The notes beneath the pieces are model-generated. The model did no database searches. It saw nothing but the letters and a program-made list of their open reading frames with translations, and had not been told where the DNA came from. Shown in pieces: positions 1 to 7,422 of a DNA stretch of 11,272 nucleotides. Position 1 is the first letter of the stretch. Each line of letters begins with the position of its first letter. Source of the stretch: JAXDBV01 sp034678415 (GTDB lineage: Bacteria > Bacteroidota > Bacteroidia > Bacteroidales > VadinHA17); contig JAXDBV010000304.1 in NCBI GenBank assembly GCA_034678415.1, positions 1 to 11,272 on the forward strand, written 5' to 3'. A program made the position numbers and the translations under genes.

Positions 1-76
1 CGTGGATAGCCAGATTGACAAGGGCACAAAATTTAGTATCTTTATACCGGATAAGAGCCGGAATCATGACAAATGA
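1..76 (+). CDS. Sensor histidine kinase, C-terminal end (partial)
   Basis: Frame 2 (codons from position 2) is open from the window edge and ends at TGA 74-76. It encodes about 24 residues containing VDSQIDKGTKFSIFIP, which matches the end of the HATPase_c domain of histidine kinases: the G2-box glycine and threonine (KGT) followed by the last beta strand, F-x-I-x-I-P. The stop lies 11 nt inside the following response-regulator gene, an overlap typical of co-translated two-component pairs. Family knowledge suggests it is the RprX-like partner of the RprY-like regulator, a membrane sensor that autophosphorylates on histidine. That is inference, because the sensor domain, H-box and N-box are outside the window. 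Confidence 0.75.
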   Translation, partial: VDSQIDKGTKFSIFIPDKSRNHDK

Positions 77-770
77 AAAATTACGTCTTCTCCTAGCGGA
101 AGATGACGACAACCTGGGCATGCTGCTTAGGGAATACCTCATAGCAAAAGGGTATGATTGTGTCCTTTACCCGAACGGTGAAAAAGCGTTCAGGGGATTC
201 ATACAGGAACATTTTGATATCTGTATCCTCGATGTGATGATGCCCGTCAAGGATGGTTTCACACTGGCAAAAGAGATCCGGCAGATCAACAGCGATATTC
301 CCATCATCTTCCTTACGGCCAAATCCCTCAAGGAGGATGTGCTGGAGGGCTTCTCCATCGGCGCCGATGATTATATCACCAAACCCTTCTCCATGGAAGA
401 GCTTCTCTACCGTATCGAAGCAATTATGCGCAGGGCCAGGCCCGGCCAGGGCACAGGCCAGAAAGATGTCTTTGCCCTCGGATCGTATACCTTTGATGCA
501 AACAAACAGATCCTCCAGAGAGAAGGGAAGACCAAGAAACTTACCACCAAGGAGTCTGACCTGCTCAAACTGCTTTGCACCAGCATGAACCAGGTGCTTG
601 AACGTAACTTTGCCCTCCGTACCATCTGGTTCGATGATAACTATTTCAACGCTCGCAGCATGGATGTTTACATCACCAAACTGAGGAAATACCTTAAGGA
701 TGATCCTTCGATCGAAATCCTGAACATTCACGGTAAGGGATACAAACTGCTCATCGAACCGGTGAAATAG
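66..770 (+). CDS. rprY: OmpR/PhoB-family response regulator, RprY-like
   Basis: A 234-residue two-domain response regulator. The receiver domain (about residues 6-120) shows the acidic pocket E12-D13-D14, phospho-acceptor D56 in ILDVMMP, switch T84 in FLTAK, and K106 in ITKPF. The C-terminal winged helix (about 135-232) shows LTTKESDLLKLL, then RSMDVYITKLRKYL and the wing IHGKGYKL. The long NYFNARSMDVYITKLRK block and the overall sequence resemble Bacteroidota RprY. I chose the ATG at 66 because it gives a normal N-terminus (MTNEKLRLLLAEDD) and overlaps the kinase stop by 11 nt; a start at 15 would add 17 unrelated residues that read across kinase codons. It presumably controls transcription after phosphorylation by the upstream kinase. 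Its targets cannot be read here. The family call is firm and the symbol is likely. Confidence 0.9.
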   Translation: MTNEKLRLLLAEDDDNLGMLLREYLIAKGYDCVLYPNGEKAFRGFIQEHFDICILDVMMPVKDGFTLAKEIRQINSDIPIIFLTAKSLKEDVLEGFSIGADDYITKPFSMEELLYRIEAIMRRARPGQGTGQKDVFALGSYTFDANKQILQREGKTKKLTTKESDLLKLLCTSMNQVLERNFALRTIWFDDNYFNARSMDVYITKLRKYLKDDPSIEILNIHGKGYKLLIEPVK

Positions 771-854
771 GCACCCGTCCTTCGTAATTTTTCTCTTCTT
801 TTTAACCGTAAATCTCAGGATATTCATATATTCACACCCCAAAATAATTGAGGT

Positions 855-2180
855 ATGAAAGTCATGAAATTTGGCGGGACCTCTGTGGGCTCCGCAGAGA
901 AGATAAAAAGCGTGGCCCGGCTGGTGTCGGATGACAGTCCCAAACTGGTCGTACTTTCTGCCATGGCGGGGACGACCGACAGGCTCGTTGTCATTACGGA
1001 ACACCTCTACAGGAAGGAGTATCAGGATGCCAACCGGCTAATCGATGATCTTGAAAACCAGTATTTCTGCACAGTGAACGAGCTCTATTCAACCGGGGAA
1101 CACCGCACGACGGGAAAGGAGCTTGTTACATCGCACGTTAACCATATCCGTTCGTTCATGCAGGATCTGTTCACCCAGTACGAGGAAAAAACCGTGCTGG
1201 CACAGGGTGAACTGCTGTCAACCGCCATGTTCCATTATTACCTTTCCGAACAGGGGATACCATCGGTACTGCTCCCTGCCCTTAACTTCATGCGCATTGA
1301 CCGTACCGCCGAGCCCGATGAATTTTATATCCGTGAAAACCTCCTCAGAGAGATGGCAAAATACAGCGGCACAACACTGTTCATCACTCAGGGATATATT
1401 TGCCGGAACGCTTATGGAGCGATCGATAACCTGAAACGAGGGGGGAGCGATTATACTGCCTCACTGGTTGGCGCCGCCATCGATGCCGAAGAGATACAGA
1501 TCTGGACGGATATTGACGGGATGCAAAACAGCGACCCCCGCTATGTCAGGAACACAAAACCGATCCATGAACTCTCTTTTGAGGAAGCGTCTGAGCTCGC
1601 GTATTTCGGCGCCAAGATACTGCATCCCACGAGCATCCTGCCAGCCATAAACAAACGTATCCCCGTACTGCTGAAAAGTACTATGTCCCCTTCTGCCCCC
1701 GGAACCCTTATTACCGACCAGCAGCTTACCCGGGGCGAGATCAAGGCGGTGGCCGCAAAGGATCATATCACAGTGATCAAGATCAAATCAGACCGTATGC
1801 TCCTGGCATACGGGTTCCTGAGAAAAGTGTTCGAAGTGTTCGAAAGCTATAAAACACCCATTGATATGATCACCACCTCAGAGGTAGGAGTATCACTTAC
1901 TATCGATGAGGTGAAGTACCTCGACAATATTGTGGCGGAACTGAACAAGCTCGGTAATGTGTCGGTGGAACATGACCAGGTGATCGTGTGTGTGGTGGGC
2001 GACTTTATCGCTGAGAGCAGAGGAATAGCCGCCAAAATACTCTATGCACTGAAAGAGGTACCCCTGCGCATGATATCCTACGGAGGAAGCAACCATAACA
2101 TATCTTTCGTGATCACAGCAGAATACAAGGAACAAGCGCTTCAGATGCTTCATTCACACCTTTTTCAATCCACCCCATGA
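855..2180 (+). CDS. lysC: Aspartate kinase (monofunctional)
   Basis: Phosphorylates L-aspartate to 4-phospho-aspartate, the first committed step of the aspartate pathway (lysine/diaminopimelate, threonine, methionine); cytoplasmic. The 441-residue protein begins with the amino-acid-kinase signature KFGGTSVG (residues 5-12). It has the nucleotide/substrate motif RGGSDYTASLVGAA from R195 and the segment WTDIDGMQNSDPR. Two C-terminal ACT domains (about 304-368 and 377-441) are the usual allosteric site for end-product inhibition. There is no homoserine dehydrogenase extension, so this is not ThrA. The stop TGA (2178-2180) overlaps the lysA start ATG (2177) in ATGA, so translation is probably coupled. 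Pairing with lysA suggests the isozyme dedicated to lysine and peptidoglycan precursor supply; feedback by lysine is inferred. No lysine riboswitch is visible in the 84-nt upstream gap. Confidence 0.93.
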   Translation: MKVMKFGGTSVGSAEKIKSVARLVSDDSPKLVVLSAMAGTTDRLVVITEHLYRKEYQDANRLIDDLENQYFCTVNELYSTGEHRTTGKELVTSHVNHIRSFMQDLFTQYEEKTVLAQGELLSTAMFHYYLSEQGIPSVLLPALNFMRIDRTAEPDEFYIRENLLREMAKYSGTTLFITQGYICRNAYGAIDNLKRGGSDYTASLVGAAIDAEEIQIWTDIDGMQNSDPRYVRNTKPIHELSFEEASELAYFGAKILHPTSILPAINKRIPVLLKSTMSPSAPGTLITDQQLTRGEIKAVAAKDHITVIKIKSDRMLLAYGFLRKVFEVFESYKTPIDMITTSEVGVSLTIDEVKYLDNIVAELNKLGNVSVEHDQVIVCVVGDFIAESRGIAAKILYALKEVPLRMISYGGSNHNISFVITAEYKEQALQMLHSHLFQSTP

Positions 2181-3331
2181 AACCAACTTTCCCCGTCGAT
2201 AAATTCAGGAATATCCAAACCCCCTTCTACTATTATGATGTTGAACGGTTGAAGGATACCCTGCGCCGAGTGCGGAAGGAAGCCGACAGGTATCACTTTA
2301 AGGTTCACTATGCCCTGAAGGCTAATTCCAACCCACGGATACTTGAAATAGTACGCGGTCACGGGTTCGGAGCCGACTGTGTCAGCGGGCAGGAGGTGCT
2401 GCATTCCGTCCGTCACGGCTTCGATCCTGACGATATTGTCTTTGCCGGCGTGGGAAAGTCTGATCATGAGATCAAAACAGGCCTGGAAAACCGGATTGCC
2501 TGTTTCAACGTTGAATCCATCCCGGAAATGGAAGTGATTAACAGCATAGCCGGGGGTATGAATCTCAACGCCAGGATAGCCATCCGTATCAACCCCAATA
2601 TCGATCCCCTCACCCATCATTACATCACCACAGGCCTGGAAGAGAACAAGTTCGGGGTCAACGCCTGGGAGCTGGACGAGGTTGCGGGCAGGCTGCATAC
2701 CCTGAAACACCTGAAGCTGACAGGGATTCATTTTCATATAGGATCACAGATCACCGGGCTCGATGTGTTCAAAAGCCTGTGTCTCCGTGTGAACCAGTTC
2801 CACGAATGGTTCCGTGATCATCAGCTCTTTGTTGATCATATCAATGTCGGTGGCGGCCTCGGGGTGGACTATCATCACCCGGATGATCCCTCCTTTCCCG
2901 ACTTCCCGCATTTTTTCGGGATTTTCAAAGAATTCCTGCACCTGCAGCCAGGACAAACCTTACATTTTGAGCTGGGCCGTGCCCTGGTGGCACATGCCGG
3001 TAACCTTATCACACGTGTGCTCTATATCAAGAAAGGGGTACACACCTGCTTCGCTATTGTCGACGCCGGGATGACCGAACTCCTGCGCCCAGCCCTCTAC
3101 CAGGCTTATCATAAAATAGAAAATATCACCTCCACCGGGCCGGAAGAGAAATACGATGTGGTGGGTCCGATCTGCGAATCGGCTGACACCTTCGGTAAAG
3201 CCGTACCCCTCGCATCCACCCGGAGAGACGATCTGCTCGCTATACGCTCGACCGGTGCGTACGGAGAAGTGATGGTGTCAAACTATAACCTGAGAGAAAG
3301 AGTGAGAGCATATTACTCCGATGCATTGTGA
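2177..3331 (+). CDS. lysA: Diaminopimelate decarboxylase
   Basis: PLP enzyme that converts meso-diaminopimelate to L-lysine and CO2, the last step of lysine synthesis; cytoplasmic, with an active site normally shared across a dimer. The 384-residue protein has the fold-type III layout: PLP lysine K48 in HYALKANSN, the GIHFHIGSQI barrel motif, the phosphate-binding glycines in NVGGGLGVDY, and the C-terminal GPICESADTFGK motif with catalytic C333. The usual EPGR motif reads ELGR (265-268), a Leu-for-Pro change I believe is common in Bacteroidales LysA. At 384 residues it is somewhat shorter than the proteobacterial enzyme (about 415-420). The start is fixed by the ATGA overlap with lysC and by the normal N-terminus. 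Arginine/ornithine decarboxylases share the fold, but the CES motif and lysC linkage favour LysA. Confidence 0.93.
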   Translation: MKPTFPVDKFRNIQTPFYYYDVERLKDTLRRVRKEADRYHFKVHYALKANSNPRILEIVRGHGFGADCVSGQEVLHSVRHGFDPDDIVFAGVGKSDHEIKTGLENRIACFNVESIPEMEVINSIAGGMNLNARIAIRINPNIDPLTHHYITTGLEENKFGVNAWELDEVAGRLHTLKHLKLTGIHFHIGSQITGLDVFKSLCLRVNQFHEWFRDHQLFVDHINVGGGLGVDYHHPDDPSFPDFPHFFGIFKEFLHLQPGQTLHFELGRALVAHAGNLITRVLYIKKGVHTCFAIVDAGMTELLRPALYQAYHKIENITSTGPEEKYDVVGPICESADTFGKAVPLASTRRDDLLAIRSTGAYGEVMVSNYNLRERVRAYYSDAL

Positions 3332-3358
3332 AACATAACCGTAAAATAAAATAAATCG

Positions 3359-3366
3359 TACTTTTG
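3359..3366 (+). promoter_or_regulatory. Bacteroidota-type -7 promoter element (TAnnTTTG)
   Basis: TACTTTTG, followed by CATCG, matches the Bacteroidota primary-sigma -7 consensus TAnnTTTG exactly. It lies 28 nt after the lysA stop in an AT-rich intergenic region, on the strand of the lipoprotein gene that starts at 3477, implying a leader of roughly 100 nt. I do not see a -33 TTG at the usual spacing of about 19 nt (the nearest TTG ends 30 nt upstream), so the call rests on the -7 element alone. Confidence 0.5.
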
Positions 3367-3476
3367 CATCGTTTTCCATACCAATAAAATATATCCGCGC
3401 TCCTGACGTTATCATATGAACATAAGGATGTATATTGTTGTTATAATACGTTTAATTTAAAGCTACACTTAACGAG

Positions 3477-3965
3477 ATGAGAACTATTGTGGTTATTGCG
3501 TGTGTTGGATTGGCATTCATAGCCTGTACTACAGGTAAGCAAAAAAGTGGGGCTATTAATGCTTTAAATATCAATTCCGAATCACGCTTGCTGGGAACCT
3601 GGCAGAACGTGTCGCTGAAGATCAAGGTTAACTCCAAAAAAGCACCCCAGGTTATCGAGGTGGATGAGATGAACTGGGAAGATAAGATGAACATCAAGCC
3701 TGTCAGGACCATTTTCTTTGAAGATCATACCTACCGTTCAGAATACTATAACCTGAATGATTCCATCATACGGCTGGTGGAAGGAACCTGGGAGATTCTG
3801 GGCGATTCCCTTTTCCTTGACCAGAACAAACCGGAATGGAAAAGTTACACATACAAGGTGTCCATCAATAGTGATATGGCCACTTTTGAAGGAGTGCTTG
3901 ACTGGGACGGGGACGGGGAAGACGATGATACCTATATCGGGGTACAAAAGAGGCAATCCATCTGA
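3477..3965 (+). CDS. Small lipocalin-like lipoprotein (hypothetical)
   Basis: A 162-residue predicted lipoprotein of unknown function. The N-terminus MRTIVVIACVGLAFIAC is a short hydrophobic signal ending in a lipobox-like FIAC, with C17 as the probable lipidated cysteine; Phe at -3 is less usual than Leu. The mature part begins with LLGTWQNV and alternates short beta-like stretches (TIFFEDHTYRSEYY, GTWEILGDSLFL, YKVSINSDMATFEG), resembling lipocalin-like domains of Bacteroidota lipoproteins. Near the C-terminus, DWDGDGEDDD is an acidic DxDxDG run resembling a calcium-binding loop. The gene appears to be monocistronic, with a -7 element about 110 nt upstream. It converges with lepA, with only 12 nt between the stop codons. 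Export and lipidation are well supported; ligand and role are unknown. Confidence 0.75.
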   Translation: MRTIVVIACVGLAFIACTTGKQKSGAINALNINSESRLLGTWQNVSLKIKVNSKKAPQVIEVDEMNWEDKMNIKPVRTIFFEDHTYRSEYYNLNDSIIRLVEGTWEILGDSLFLDQNKPEWKSYTYKVSINSDMATFEGVLDWDGDGEDDDTYIGVQKRQSI

Positions 3966-3981
3966 CAGTATTTCCTGTCAG
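3962..3981. terminator. Perfect inverted repeat spanning both convergent stop codons
   Basis: CTGACAG (3962-3968), a six-base TATTTC spacer, and CTGTCAG (3975-3981) form a perfect 7-bp inverted repeat. The left arm contains the lipoprotein stop TGA (3963-3965) and the right arm contains the lepA stop (3978-3980 on the - strand). RNA from either strand can form the hairpin, so it may act as a compact bidirectional terminator or 3' end protector. No clear U-tract follows on either side, so intrinsic termination is uncertain. Confidence 0.5.
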
Positions 3982-5765
3982 TCAAGCTTCAGCACGGCCA
4001 GGAACGCCTGCTGAGGCACTTCCACGTTGCCTACCTGCCGCATCTTCTTCTTGCCTTTCTTCTGTTTCTCAAGAAGCTTGCGCTTACGAGTGATATCGCC
4101 TCCATAGCATTTGGCCGTCACGTCTTTCCGCACGGCTTTTACCGTCTCACGGGCAATGATTTTGGAGCCGATGGCGGCCTGTATGGCAATATCGAATTGT
4201 TGCCTCGGGATTAGCTCCCTCAGCTTCTCACACATCCTTCTGCCGAAATCATAGGCATGATCCCTGTGTATGAGGGTTGAGAGGGCATCGACCATCTCCT
4301 TGTTGAGCATGATATCAAGCCTCACCAGGTTGGCCTTCTGAAAACCCGACATATGGTAATCGAACGATGCATATCCCTTGGAGATGCTTTTCAGCTTGTC
4401 GTAGAAGTCAAATACGATTTCCGAGAGGGGCAGTTCAAAAGAAAGCTCTACACGGCTGCTGGCAAGGTACACCTGGTTCTTCAGTATCCCTCTCTTGTCG
4501 ATGCACAGCTTCATAATAGGGCCGACATAGTCTGTTTTGGAGATCACCTGGGCCATGATATAAGGCTCCTCGATATAATCAATATAGGTGGGTTCGGGCA
4601 GCCCCGACGGATTATGCACCTCGATGGTCTCCCCGCGGGTGGTATATACCCGGTATGAGACGTTAGGAACGGTGCTGATCACATTCATTCCGAACTCACG
4701 ATCGAGCCGCTCCTGAATGATCTCCATATGCAACAGACCCAGGAAGCCGCACCGGAAGCCGAAACCCAGGGCCACCGACGACTCAGGTTCAAAGCTCATG
4801 GCTGCATCGTTCAACTGCAGCTTCTCCATGGAGCTGCGCAGCTCCTCGTAATCATCAGGGTCAACCGGATAGATACCCGCCCATACCATGGGCTTCACCT
4901 CCTTGAACCCGGCAATGGGCTGATCGCAAGGATGGTCCACATGGGTGACCGTATCGCCCACCTTCACCTCCCTCGATGTCTTTATGCCTGAGATAATATA
5001 TCCCACGTTACCTGCCTGGAGCACCTGTCTAGGCTCAAGCTTGATCCGCAACACACCAATCTCCTCAGCATTATACTTCTTACCCGTATTGACGAACTTC
5101 ACATAATCGCCCTGACGGATCTGCCCGTTAAAAACTTTAAAATAAGCATGTATGCCACGGTAGGAATTGAATACAGAATCAAAGATGAGCGCCTGGAGCG
5201 GTGCCCCGGGATCCCCTTTGGGAGGAGGGATGCGCTCGACGATCGCCTGCAGGATGCGATCCACACCCATTCCTGTTTTGCCACTGGCCTCAATGATCTC
5301 CTCCCTCTTGCAACCTACCAATTCCTCAATCTGATCCTTTACCTCCTCGGGCATAGCATTATCCATGTCCATTTTGTTCAGCACCGGTATGATCTCGAGG
5401 TTATGATCAATGGCCTGGTAAAGGTTTGAGATTGTCTGTGCCTGTATGCCCTGCGTGGCATCGATCACCAGCAAGGCGCCCTCACATGCCGCGATAGACC
5501 TTGACACCTCATATGAAAAATCCACATGTCCCGGCGTATCGATCAGGTTCAGGATATAATCCCTGCCATCGAGCTGGTAGTTCATCTGTACCGCATGGCT
5601 CTTGATGGTGATACCCCGTTCCCTCTCAAGGTCCATAGCATCCAGCACCTGGTCAACAAAATCACGCTCCTGAAGGGTTTTGGTCATCAGTAACATCCTG
5701 TCAGCCAACGTGCTTTTGCCGTGGTCAATATGGGCGATGATGCAAAAGTTGCGGATGTTTTCCAT
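3978..5765 (-). CDS. lepA: Elongation factor 4 (LepA) GTPase
   Basis: Ribosome-associated translational GTPase, about 595 residues and full family length. G1 is AHIDHGKST (11-19), the G2 threonine lies in RGIT (50-53), G3 is DTPGH (76-80) and G4 is NKMD (130-133). EF-G-like domains II, III and V follow, with FGFRCGFLGLLHMEI and YRVYTTRGE. The LepA-specific C-terminal domain ends with AKCYGGDITRKRKLLEKQK, the signature that separates it from EF-G, BipA and TetM. LepA acts on ribosomes in elongation or initiation and is usually non-essential. The start MENIRNFCIIAHIDHGK is the normal LepA N-terminus. The gene stands alone, convergent with the lipoprotein and divergent from the aminotransferase gene. 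Confidence 0.97.
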   Translation of the reverse strand: MENIRNFCIIAHIDHGKSTLADRMLLMTKTLQERDFVDQVLDAMDLERERGITIKSHAVQMNYQLDGRDYILNLIDTPGHVDFSYEVSRSIAACEGALLVIDATQGIQAQTISNLYQAIDHNLEIIPVLNKMDMDNAMPEEVKDQIEELVGCKREEIIEASGKTGMGVDRILQAIVERIPPPKGDPGAPLQALIFDSVFNSYRGIHAYFKVFNGQIRQGDYVKFVNTGKKYNAEEIGVLRIKLEPRQVLQAGNVGYIISGIKTSREVKVGDTVTHVDHPCDQPIAGFKEVKPMVWAGIYPVDPDDYEELRSSMEKLQLNDAAMSFEPESSVALGFGFRCGFLGLLHMEIIQERLDREFGMNVISTVPNVSYRVYTTRGETIEVHNPSGLPEPTYIDYIEEPYIMAQVISKTDYVGPIMKLCIDKRGILKNQVYLASSRVELSFELPLSEIVFDFYDKLKSISKGYASFDYHMSGFQKANLVRLDIMLNKEMVDALSTLIHRDHAYDFGRRMCEKLRELIPRQQFDIAIQAAIGSKIIARETVKAVRKDVTAKCYGGDITRKRKLLEKQKKGKKKMRQVGNVEVPQQAFLAVLKLD

Positions 5766-5797
5766 TCAGCGGCAAAATTCTTACATTTATGACGGAG

Positions 5798-5805
5798 CAA
5801 AGATA
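5798..5805 (-). promoter_or_regulatory. -7 promoter element for lepA
   Basis: On the - strand this reads TATCTTTG, then CTCCG, a perfect match to the Bacteroidota -7 consensus TAnnTTTG. It is about 32 nt upstream of the lepA ATG, giving a plausible short leader. No TTG is visible at the expected -33 distance, so the evidence is the -7 match and its placement. Confidence 0.55.
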
Positions 5806-5891
5806 TTCATTTCAGCCTAATTTATTGTTGGAGACGGAAAATTGAAGGGAAGATGTAAAAATGTAAATACACTAATTTAATATCCTGTCGC

Positions 5892-7184
5892 ATGAGAACA
5901 CACCGTCGTTCATTCCTGAAACATTCCGTCATGGTCGCCGGCTCTATCGGACTGGCCGCTATGTCGGGCACAGCCATGGCCGGCATGCCTGTTGACATCC
6001 CTGACCATTCACCCGTTCTTCCCCCCGTTCCGCCAACTTCCGAGGAGGATTTCTGGAACTGGATACAGCAATCGTTCACCGCCAGTCCGAATATTATCAA
6101 CCTGAATAACGGAGGGGTCAGCCCTCAACCCAAGGTGGTACAGGATACGTTTGAACATTTCAACCGCCTGGCCAACCAGGGACCGGCCTATTATATGTGG
6201 CAGGTGCTCGATGAAGGAAGGGAAAATGTGAGGCGTGACCTGGCCGACCTGGCGGGATGCTCAACCGAAAATATCGCTATCCAGCGCAACACCTCTGAAG
6301 CGCTGGAAACGGTGATCTTTGGCCTCAGGCTCGAGAAAGGCGATGAGGTGGTGCTGACCCGGCAGGACTACCCCAACATGATCAATGCATGGAAGCAGAG
6401 GGAACGCCGCGACGGCATTGTGCTGAAATGGATCAGCCTACCCCAGCCTATTGAGGATGACGACGCCGTCGTGAAAGCTTACACTGATGCATTCACCAGA
6501 AAGACCAAAGTGATTGAGATCATGCACATGATCAACATGAATGGACAGATCCTCCCGGCAGCAAAACTGGCAAAGGCAGCGCATGAGCGCGGAGCCGAGG
6601 TGATCCTCGACGGCGCCCATACCTTTGCTCATATACAGTTCAATATCCCTGACCTTGACTGTGACTATTTCGGTACCAGCCTCCATAAATGGCTGTACAG
6701 CCCCTTTGGCACCGGCTTTCTGTACGTGAAGAAGGAAAAGATAAGGAACCTGTGGCCCCACTGCGCACCGGGAGACCCCGAAAGCGACGATATCCGCAAG
6801 TTCGAAGCGCTGGGGACACGGTCATTCCCCGCTGAAATGGCCATCGGTAAAGCCCTGGAATTTCATCATATGATCGGATCCGAACGAAAGGAACACAGGC
6901 TCCGTTACCTCAAAGACTACTGGGCCACACGAATAAAAGACCTTCCCGGAATACGTATGTTCACCTCATTTAAACCGGAATATGCCTGCGGACTGGGAAC
7001 ATTCGCCATCGAAGGTATGACACCCGCCGAAGTGTCAAAAATTCTGTTCAATAAATACCGCATCTTCACAGTGCCCATCGAATGGGAAAACATCAACGGT
7101 GTCAGGGTCACCCCGAACGTGTACACTACCACCCGCGAGCTCGACTATTTTGTTGAAGCGGTAACCGCTATTGCCAAGGGCTGA
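5892..7184 (+). CDS. Tat-exported class V aminotransferase-fold PLP protein
   Basis: A 430-residue PLP-dependent protein of the class V aminotransferase fold (NifS/isopenicillin-N-epimerase superfamily) with a twin-arginine signal peptide. The N-terminus has R5-R6-S-F-L-K, a hydrophobic stretch (about 13-29), and a likely cleavage site after AMA at residue 30. In the mature protein, LNNGGVSPQPKVV is the substrate-side N-terminal motif, NTSEALETVIFGL binds phosphate, D240 and H243 in LDGAHTFAH contact the cofactor, and K266 in SLHKWL is the expected PLP Schiff-base lysine. All key residues are present, so it should be active. Tat export fits a protein that folds with cofactor before transport. 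The substrate is unknown; the closest general match is isopenicillin-N-epimerase-like proteins, not cysteine desulfurases. It is divergent from lepA and 238 nt ahead of the cytochrome cluster. Confidence 0.87.
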   Translation: MRTHRRSFLKHSVMVAGSIGLAAMSGTAMAGMPVDIPDHSPVLPPVPPTSEEDFWNWIQQSFTASPNIINLNNGGVSPQPKVVQDTFEHFNRLANQGPAYYMWQVLDEGRENVRRDLADLAGCSTENIAIQRNTSEALETVIFGLRLEKGDEVVLTRQDYPNMINAWKQRERRDGIVLKWISLPQPIEDDDAVVKAYTDAFTRKTKVIEIMHMINMNGQILPAAKLAKAAHERGAEVILDGAHTFAHIQFNIPDLDCDYFGTSLHKWLYSPFGTGFLYVKKEKIRNLWPHCAPGDPESDDIRKFEALGTRSFPAEMAIGKALEFHHMIGSERKEHRLRYLKDYWATRIKDLPGIRMFTSFKPEYACGLGTFAIEGMTPAEVSKILFNKYRIFTVPIEWENINGVRVTPNVYTTTRELDYFVEAVTAIAKG

Positions 7185-7422
7185 AAGCGTTCACTCCTTC
7201 ATTTACCTGAAGTTAAAGGTTATAACACCGGCCATGCATCGCTGCAACAGCCGCATACCATGCCTGTGACCAGTGGTTGTAATACCTGTATCCCTTACCC
7301 CCCCCGGTATCTAGCTGTAGCATGGATCTGTAATTCAGCCTGATAATAAACTATCAGATTCATCATCCTGCCGCCTCGTTTGATAATAATTTTACGTATC
7401 TTTTCATCCTAATGCCGGTCAT
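7185..7422. other. Intergenic leader with small repeats and a C8 tract
   Basis: No coding sequence is supported in these 238 nt. They hold a 5-bp hairpin just after the aminotransferase stop (CTTCA 7197-7201 with TGAAG 7208-7212). A C8 homopolymer lies at 7298-7305, and a 6-bp inverted repeat has arms CTGATA (7340-7345) and TATCAG (7352-7357). A direct repeat TGATAATAA occurs at 7341-7349 and 7381-7389. The repeats sit just upstream of the likely promoter of the cytochrome cluster and could be a regulator site, but each is short enough to arise by chance. Confidence 0.35.
7379..7404 (+). promoter_or_regulatory. Possible promoter of the cytochrome cluster
   Basis: TATCTTTT (7397-7404) matches the Bacteroidota -7 consensus TAnnTTTG at all but the last base, and a TTTG (7379-7382) lies upstream. 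Only 14 nt separate them, shorter than the usual 19 or so, which weakens the call. The position, about 18 nt before the ATG at 7423, is suitable for a short leader. Confidence 0.3.

Noticed and set aside
15..65. Extended start of the response regulator at 15
   Set aside because: These bases encode the end of the histidine kinase in another frame, and the extra residues have no receiver-domain counterpart. ATG 66 is the family-typical start.
771..854. Possible lysine riboswitch or terminator before lysC
   Set aside because: Only 84 nt, T-rich without a stable stem, and far too short for a lysine riboswitch.
93..1004. 303-codon open frame on the - strand
   Set aside because: It lies antisense to the response regulator and the lysC start, spans the intergenic gap between them, and shows no recognisable domain. 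Both + strand genes are unmistakable, so this is a codon-bias shadow.
2165..2737. 190-codon open frame on the - strand opposite lysA
   Set aside because: Fully antisense to a strongly supported enzyme gene, with no recognisable motif.
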